From assembly GCA_964472275.1 (NCBI GenBank), contig CAYYJN010000005.1, positions 1 through 64,000 on the forward strand: a stretch of 64,000 bases of DNA. The letters run 5' to 3'. Numbering within the stretch: the first letter of the stretch is position 1; each line of letters opens with the position of its first letter. Positions 59,250-64,000 of the stretch are shown here, in pieces. Made by a program: the position numbers and the translations under genes. The notes beneath the pieces are model-generated. The model saw nothing but the letters and a program-made list of their open reading frames with translations. It searched no databases and was not told where the DNA came from. The stretch is from JAFDVN01 sp964472275 (GTDB lineage: Bacteria > Acidobacteriota > Holophagae > Holophagales > Holophagaceae).

Positions 59250-61706
59250 TTACTGCGCCGTCGCCTGACCGCCGGGCGGGACCGGGGCCTGGGGGACGGA
59301 CTGGGGCTCCGCGGGCCGTGGCTGGGGCATGCGGGTGAGGGCCAGGGGAATCACCTCATCCATGTGGGAGACGAGGTGGATGCTCAGGAGCTCGCGGACC
59401 TCCGCCGGGACATCCTCCAGGCTGCGGGCGTTCTCGGCGGGGACGAGCACGGCCTTGCGGCCGAGGCGGTGCGCCGCGAGCAATTTCTCTTTCAGGCCGC
59501 CGATGGGCAGCACCATGCCGCGCAGGGTGAGCTCGCCGGTCATGGCGAGGTCGGCGCGGGCCGGGATGCCGGTCAGCACGGAGATGAGCGCCGTGGCCAT
59601 GGTGATGCCCGCGCTGGGGCCGTCCTTGGGGATGGCGCCTTCGGGCACATGGAGGTGGATGTCCTGCTTCTCCAGGAAGGCGGATGGGATGCCCAGGCGC
59701 TCCGCCCGCGCGCGCACGAAGGACAGCGCGATGTTGGCGCTCTCCTGCATGACCTCGCCAAGCTTGCCCGTGAGCTTGAGGTTGCCTTTGCCGGGCAGCA
59801 CCGCCGCCTCGATGGTGAGCAGGTCGCCGCCGGTGGGCGTCCAGGCGAGGCCGTTCACGACGCCCGGAAGAGGCTGCTCATCCACATGGCTCTCGTGGAA
59901 TTTCTCCGGTCCGAGCAGCTTCACGATGCGCGGCGCGGTGACGGCCGGATCGAAGACCGGCCCCGCCTGTTCCGCCAGCCGCGCGGGCTGCAGCGCGTGG
60001 CGGGCGAGCTTGCGGAGCACATTGGAGAGCTCCCGCTCCAACTGGCGGACGCCGGCCTCGCGGGTGTAGCCCGTGACGAGCTTCTCCACGGACCCGCGAT
60101 CGAAGGTGATCGCCAGCTCCGTCATGCCATGGCGCTCAATGGCCTTTGGGATGAGGTGCTGCTCGGCGATGGCGAGCTTCTCCTTCAGCGTGTAGCTGGA
60201 GAGCTCGATGACTTCGAGGCGGTCGTCCAGCGGCTCCGGGATCTGGTGGCGCACATTGGCCGTGGCGAGGAAGAGCACCTGGCTCAGATCGAAGCCCACA
60301 TCCAGGTAGTGATCCTGAAAGGCGGCGTTCTGCTCGGGGTCGAGCACTTCCAGCAGCGCGCTGCTCGGGTCGCCGCGCCAGTCGCTCGCCATCTTGTCAA
60401 TCTCGTCCAGGAGGATGAGCGGATTGCGCACCTTCGCCTTCTTCATGGAGGCGATGACGCGGCCGGGCATGGAGCCGATGTAGGTGCGCCGGTGGCCGCG
60501 GATCTCGGCTTCGTCGCGCACGCCGCCCAGGCTGATGCGCACGAAGGGGCGGTTGAGCGCCCGCGCGATGCTGCGCGCCAGCGAAGTCTTGCCGACGCCG
60601 GGAGGGCCGACGAGGCAGAGGATGGGGCCGCGCAGGGCCTTGGCCTCGCCCGCTTCGCCGCCTTCACCGGAGCTGACGGCCTGATCCGACAACCGCTTCA
60701 TCACGGCGAGGTGTTCGAGGATGCGGGCCTTCACCTTCTCCAGGCCCGCGTGATCCTCATCGAGGATCTTCTCGGCCGCGTCCAGATCCAGCTTCTCTTC
60801 GGCCTTCGCTTTCCAGGGCAGGGCCAAGAGCCAATCAATGTAGCTGCGGCTGACGGTGGCTTCGGCGCTCTGGGGCGGCATGGCCTCCAGGCGCTCCAGC
60901 TCTTCGAGCGCCTTGGCCTGAGCCTCCTCGCTCATGCCCGCGGCCTCGATCTGCTCGCGCAGGCGGCCCCACTCGTCCTTGTCCTCCTTCTTGCCGAGCT
61001 CCTGCTGGATCACCCGCATCTTCTCGTTGAGGACATATTGCTTGTGGTCCTGGTCCAGGCGCTTGCGGGTCTTCTCCTCGACCTCGCGCTCCACATCGGT
61101 GCGCGCCTTGTCCATCTCCAGCAGTTCCAGGAGCGCGTCCATGCGGGGGATGAGCTCCACCTGCTCCAGCACATGCTGCTTGCGGCGCACATCCGCCGGG
61201 ACGAGCTGAACCACCGCGTCCACGGCCTTGCCCAAGGGAAGCTCTTTCACTTGGTCCATGGCGAGGAGGCGGCTGGCGTCGGGATTGCGGCCGAGGAAGG
61301 ATTCCACCTCGCCGTGGAAACGCGAAAGCTCCTCCGTGCCGTCCGCCACGGGCTCGGGCAGCAGGTAGGCCTCGGCCTGGAGGATTTCGCCGTCATCCAT
61401 GTAGCGGCGCAGGTGCACGCGGGCGACGCCTTTCACGCCCACCTTATACTGCTCGCGGGGCAGCGCGATGACGCTCTCGACCAGCGCGAGCGTGCCGATG
61501 TCGAAGAGGTCATCGCCCCCGGGGCTTTCCACCTTCGGGTCGCGCTGGGTGAGCATGAGCAGGTGATCGCCGGCCTTCACGGCCTGCTCGAGGGTGTGGA
61601 CGGACGCTTTGCGGCCCACGACGAAGGGCACGCGGGCGCCGGGGAACAGGACCATGTCGCGGATCGGGATCGCGGGCAGGGTCAGGGTCTTGGGAACGAG
61701 GGTCAA
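59250..61706 (-). CDS. lon: ATP-dependent protease Lon
   Basis: Lon unfolds and cuts misfolded and regulatory proteins in the cytoplasm. The 818-residue protein has the N-terminal LON domain (LPAIPIRDMVLFPGARVPFV), a long coiled coil, and the AAA+ part with Walker A VGPPGVGKTSLARSIA near residue 365 and Walker B PLILLDEIDKMASDW. The protease part has catalytic Ser in PKDGPSAGITMATAL and Lys in PIGGLKEKLLAAHR. The C-terminus adds a proline/glutamine-rich tail of about 25 residues (PQPRPAEPQSVPQAPVPPGG). The start is TTG 61706 with GGAG upstream. A perfect palindrome lies in the promoter region. Confidence 0.97.
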   Translation of the reverse strand: MTLVPKTLTLPAIPIRDMVLFPGARVPFVVGRKASVHTLEQAVKAGDHLLMLTQRDPKVESPGGDDLFDIGTLALVESVIALPREQYKVGVKGVARVHLRRYMDDGEILQAEAYLLPEPVADGTEELSRFHGEVESFLGRNPDASRLLAMDQVKELPLGKAVDAVVQLVPADVRRKQHVLEQVELIPRMDALLELLEMDKARTDVEREVEEKTRKRLDQDHKQYVLNEKMRVIQQELGKKEDKDEWGRLREQIEAAGMSEEAQAKALEELERLEAMPPQSAEATVSRSYIDWLLALPWKAKAEEKLDLDAAEKILDEDHAGLEKVKARILEHLAVMKRLSDQAVSSGEGGEAGEAKALRGPILCLVGPPGVGKTSLARSIARALNRPFVRISLGGVRDEAEIRGHRRTYIGSMPGRVIASMKKAKVRNPLILLDEIDKMASDWRGDPSSALLEVLDPEQNAAFQDHYLDVGFDLSQVLFLATANVRHQIPEPLDDRLEVIELSSYTLKEKLAIAEQHLIPKAIERHGMTELAITFDRGSVEKLVTGYTREAGVRQLERELSNVLRKLARHALQPARLAEQAGPVFDPAVTAPRIVKLLGPEKFHESHVDEQPLPGVVNGLAWTPTGGDLLTIEAAVLPGKGNLKLTGKLGEVMQESANIALSFVRARAERLGIPSAFLEKQDIHLHVPEGAIPKDGPSAGITMATALISVLTGIPARADLAMTGELTLRGMVLPIGGLKEKLLAAHRLGRKAVLVPAENARSLEDVPAEVRELLSIHLVSHMDEVIPLALTRMPQPRPAEPQSVPQAPVPPGGQATAQ

Positions 61707-61741
61707 GGGTTGCTCCGGCCGCAGGAAAGCGGCTCACCTAA

Positions 61742-61792
61742 ATTGTAGGCTCCCCGCGCAAGACGAGCCCGAAGTGCGTAACGCACTTCGGG
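61742..61792 (-). promoter_or_regulatory. lon promoter with a perfect 12-1-12 palindrome
   Basis: On the minus strand TACAAT (61747-61742) is a good -10 element. About 20 bp upstream is an exact palindrome, 61768-61792, with 12-base arms CCCGAAGTGCGT and ACGCACTTCGGG around one central base. It could be an operator of a dimeric regulator for lon, or a hairpin behind clpX. Confidence 0.6.
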
Positions 61793-61919
61793 GACTGGAG
61801 ACTGGAGGCTGGAGGCATTTGAGGCAGCCCTGCGGGCCGCGTCCTGACTTTGGCCGAAACCTACCAGTGCGACCGGATGGGCCGCGATCAGCTCCAGCTT
61901 CCAGCCTCCGGTCTCCAGC
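61792..61919. repeat. CTGGAGG-family inverted repeat (copy D3)
   Basis: The left half has GACTGGAGACTGGAGGCTGG and AGGCATTTGAGGC. The right half has CAGCTCCAGCTTCCAGCCTC and CGGTCTCCAGCCCG. The inner loop is about 75 bases and holds GGGCCGC words. It lies between clpX and lon. Confidence 0.75.
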
Positions 61920-61925
61920 CCGCCA

Positions 61926-63173
61926 TCACCCAGCCGCTGAGATCGGCGCGCTGGGGATGCCCAGCACATCCTCGACTTTCTTGCGGGTGAGGCGAAGGGC
62001 TTCCTTCTGGGTGCGCTCATCCGAAGGCAGGTCGAACATGGGGTCGAGGAGCACCTGCTCCAGCAGGCCGCGAAGGCCGCGGGCGCCGAGCTTGCGGGTG
62101 AGAGCCTGCTCGGCGAGGGCGTCCAGCGCGCCTTCGTCGAAGGTGAGCTCGATATCGTCCATGTCGAAGAGCTTCTGGAACTGCTTGGTGACGGCGTTCT
62201 TGGGCTGGGTGAGGATGGCAACGAGCGCCTCCCGGTCCAGCGGCTTGAGCGCGGCCATCACGGGCAGGCGGCCCACCAGCTCGGGGATGAGGCCGAACTT
62301 GATGATGTCCTCCGGCTCCGCGAGGCGGATGAGATTCTCCTTGTCGTCGCGGCTCGCGGGCTTGGCGCCGAAGCCGACGGCCTTGGCGCGGATGCGCTGC
62401 TTGATGATGTCCTCGACGCCGACGAAGGCGCCGCCGCAGATGAAGAGGATGTTGGCCGTGTCCACCTGGATGAATTCCTGGTGGGGATGCTTGCGCCCGC
62501 CCTGGGGCGGCACATTGGCGACGGTTCCCTCGATGAGCTTGAGCAGCGCCTGCTGCACGCCTTCGCCGCTCACATCGCGGGTGATCGAAGGGTTCTCGCT
62601 CTTGCGGCCGATCTTGTCAATCTCGTCAATGAAGACGATGCCCTTCTGGGCGCGCTCCAGATCGTAGTTCGCGGCCTGCAGCAGCTTGGTGAGGATGTTC
62701 TCCACATCCTCGCCCACATAGCCGGCCTCCGTGAGGGTCGTCGCGTCCGCGAGCGCGAAGGGCACATCCAGCACCTTGGCGAGGGTCTGGGCGAGGAGCG
62801 TCTTGCCTGTGCCCGTGGGCCCGAGGAGCAGGATGTTGCTCTTCTGCAGCTCGACTTCGTTGCCGCCCAGCCCCTTCTTGGGGACGAGGATGCGCTTGTA
62901 GTGGTTGTAGACGGCGACGCTGAGGCGCTTCTTCGCCTCTTCCTGGCCGATCACATAGTCATCCAGGTAGGCCTTGATCTCGCGCGGGCGGGCGAGCTTG
63001 GCCTCGTGCTTGCCGACGGCCTTGCTCTGCTTGCCCATGCGGAGCTGCATCTGCCCCGCTTCCACGCACTCGTTGCAGATGAAGGCGTCCGGCCCGGCGA
63101 GGAGCTGTTCGACCTCAGCGGGGCCTTTGCCGCAGAAGGAGCATTTCTGCTCGCGCTTGTATTTGTTGTTCAT
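61926..63173 (-). CDS. clpX: ATP-dependent protease ATP-binding subunit ClpX
   Basis: ClpX unfolds proteins for ClpP. The 415-residue protein begins with its zinc-binding domain (CSFCGKGPAEVEQL, then FICNECVEAG). The AAA+ domain has Walker A LLGPTGTGKTLLAQTLA near residue 118 and Walker B GIVFIDEIDKIGRKS. The pore loop GYVGEDVE and the sensor region RRLPVMAAL-like text (LVGRLPVMAALKPL) follow. The ClpP-binding loop is present as a IGF-type triad near AVGFGAKP. No clpP gene is in the window; greA lies 11 bp upstream. Confidence 0.97.
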   Translation of the reverse strand: MNNKYKREQKCSFCGKGPAEVEQLLAGPDAFICNECVEAGQMQLRMGKQSKAVGKHEAKLARPREIKAYLDDYVIGQEEAKKRLSVAVYNHYKRILVPKKGLGGNEVELQKSNILLLGPTGTGKTLLAQTLAKVLDVPFALADATTLTEAGYVGEDVENILTKLLQAANYDLERAQKGIVFIDEIDKIGRKSENPSITRDVSGEGVQQALLKLIEGTVANVPPQGGRKHPHQEFIQVDTANILFICGGAFVGVEDIIKQRIRAKAVGFGAKPASRDDKENLIRLAEPEDIIKFGLIPELVGRLPVMAALKPLDREALVAILTQPKNAVTKQFQKLFDMDDIELTFDEGALDALAEQALTRKLGARGLRGLLEQVLLDPMFDLPSDERTQKEALRLTRKKVEDVLGIPSAPISAAG

Positions 63174-63184
63174 GGGGCCGCCTC

Positions 63185-63655
63185 CTAGGCGACATCGTGG
63201 ACGGTCTTCAACACCAGGATCTCGAACCGGCGCACGCCGGCGGGGATCTTCACGCGCACTTCGCTGCCTTCCTCCTGGCCCACCAGCGCGATGCCGATGG
63301 GGCTGGAGATGCTGAGGAGGCCGGGATCCTCGCCCAGCTCCTCGGGCAGCACCAGCTTGTAGGTCTTCTCCTCATCGGAATCCAGGTCGAGGATCGTGAG
63401 AATGGACCCGTAGGCGGCGCGGTCCTTGGGCAGGCGGGAGATGTCCAGGGAGGCGATCTCCTGGATCCGCTTTTCGAGGGTGACCATCTTCACCTGGAAC
63501 ATGTCGCGCTTGGCGAGGGCCTGCTCGTACTCGGCGTTCTCGGAGAGGTCGCCCTGCCCGGCGGCGCGGGCGATCTCCTCGGGGATCTCGGTGAGGAGGG
63601 CGTTCTTGACGACCTTCAGGTCATTTTCCAGCTTGGCGAGAACATGCTTGGGCAT
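63185..63655 (-). CDS. greA: Transcription elongation factor GreA/GreB family
   Basis: The 156-residue protein has an N-terminal coiled-coil with the acidic tip motif GQGDLSENAEYEQALAKRD, which reaches into the RNA polymerase channel and helps cut stalled transcripts. The C-terminal FKBP-like domain contains ISSPIGIALVGQEEGSEVRV, the family motif SPxGxALxGxxxGD in modified form. GreA rather than GreB is favoured by length and coiled-coil sequence. It probably heads the operon with clpX. Confidence 0.93.
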   Translation of the reverse strand: MPKHVLAKLENDLKVVKNALLTEIPEEIARAAGQGDLSENAEYEQALAKRDMFQVKMVTLEKRIQEIASLDISRLPKDRAAYGSILTILDLDSDEEKTYKLVLPEELGEDPGLLSISSPIGIALVGQEEGSEVRVKIPAGVRRFEILVLKTVHDVA

Positions 63656-63709
63656 GCGGACTTCCTGGAGCGGGGGGCTGCGGGCCCCTGGGGTGAAAGG
63701 TGAGAGGAA

Positions 63710-64000
63710 CTAGGATTCTAGCCAGCCCTCCACCCATTGGGGGGGTGGGAGGTCTGGGGCGCCCGGGCCGGGCTGGGTCTTGAAGCGGCGGTGCATCCAG
63801 AACCACCAGCGCGGATCCTTGCGGATCTGGGCCTCGATGCGGGCGGTCATGGCCTGGGTGGCGGTCCAGGCGTCGCGCTCGGAATCCCCGGTCTGCGCGA
63901 CCTGGAAAGGCGGCTCGAAACGGACGACGATGCGGCCTTCCGCGTCGGGCCAACTGAAGACCGGAAGGATCGGGAGGTGATAGCGCGTGGCGAAGGCGCC
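63710..64000 (-). CDS. Lysophospholipid/lipid A acyltransferase (LpxL/HtrB family), partial
   Basis: The C-terminal 96 residues of a gene whose start lies beyond the window. The frame reads from position 64000 to TAG at 63710 without a break. Visible family text is GAFATRYHLPILPVFSWPD, RIVVRFEPPF, and the C-terminal signature KDPRWWFWMHRRFKTQPG. Such enzymes add secondary acyl chains to lipid A at the inner membrane, which supports an outer membrane with lipid A. The tail (PGAPDLPPPQWVEGWLES) is a proline-rich end. Confidence 0.85.
   Translation of the reverse strand, partial: GAFATRYHLPILPVFSWPDAEGRIVVRFEPPFQVAQTGDSERDAWTATQAMTARIEAQIRKDPRWWFWMHRRFKTQPGPGAPDLPPPQWVEGWLES

Noticed and set aside
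59364..61748. A 794-codon plus-strand frame opposite lon
   Set aside because: Lon motifs on the minus strand are complete; the opposite frame is an antisense shadow.

Overview
The window is about two-thirds GC and gene-dense, with short intergenic gaps. No rRNA, tRNA, CRISPR array, insertion sequence or phage module was recognised. The gene content suits a Gram-negative, diderm, quinone-respiring chemoheterotroph. It includes an Omp85 outer-membrane protein, an LpxL-type lipid A acyltransferase, a futalosine-pathway menaquinone gene, a GTP-type PEP carboxykinase, a six-repeat ribosomal protein S1, a complete Suf operon, a TPR-linked Ser/Thr kinase and an FHA-GGDEF protein. I infer Acidobacteriota, possibly Holophagae (Geothrix/Holophaga-like). 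This rests on overall gene style, not on a marker search.

Layout. 1-8.5 kb: acyl-CoA carboxylase carboxyltransferase coupled to a partial HTH gene, an MFS transporter, a Tat-exported superoxide dismutase coupled to a beta-propeller gene, and a STAS gene coupled to a very large Omp85 protein. 8.6-11.1 kb: ispG-yidD and an acyltransferase. 11.1-16.4 kb: a rubrerythrin / unknown / Ser-Thr kinase operon, divergent from a GAF-AAA+ sigma-54 activator, with a -24/-12 promoter and repeated operator-like sites between them. 16.4-28.7 kb: YIP1 membrane proteins, a crotonase, miaA, a toxin-antitoxin pair, purF, exported proteins, Sel1 proteins, a rhodanese, an MFS transporter and a TlpA-like thioredoxin. 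29.3-44.4 kb: an ornithine-cyclodeaminase-like enzyme, a MacA/MacB-like pair, an FG-GAP lipoprotein, mqnD, flavin reductase, a UreH_2/outer-membrane pair, pckG and TPR proteins. 44.4-51.2 kb: sufBCDS-sufU-nfu plus a hydrolase, carrying a 194-bp tandem duplication. 51.3-64 kb: M13 peptidase, rpsA, FHA-GGDEF, a hemolysin III protein coupled to a miniature sigma-54-activator-like protein, YihY, lon, clpX, greA and a partial LpxL gene.

Two sequence-wide patterns stand out. First, the gaps between genes hold several families of word-like imperfect repeats, often as inverted pairs. Their words are roughly CACAGAG, GAGGCCCG, CTGGAGG and CGCAGATT. Some small genes sit exactly between inverted copies. 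Second, the tetranucleotide ACGT seems to be absent: Asp, Asn, His and Tyr codons before GTN take T instead of C, which suggests genome-wide avoidance of one motif. Non-ATG starts (TTG, GTG) with good ribosome binding sites, and 4-8 nt start/stop overlaps, are frequent.
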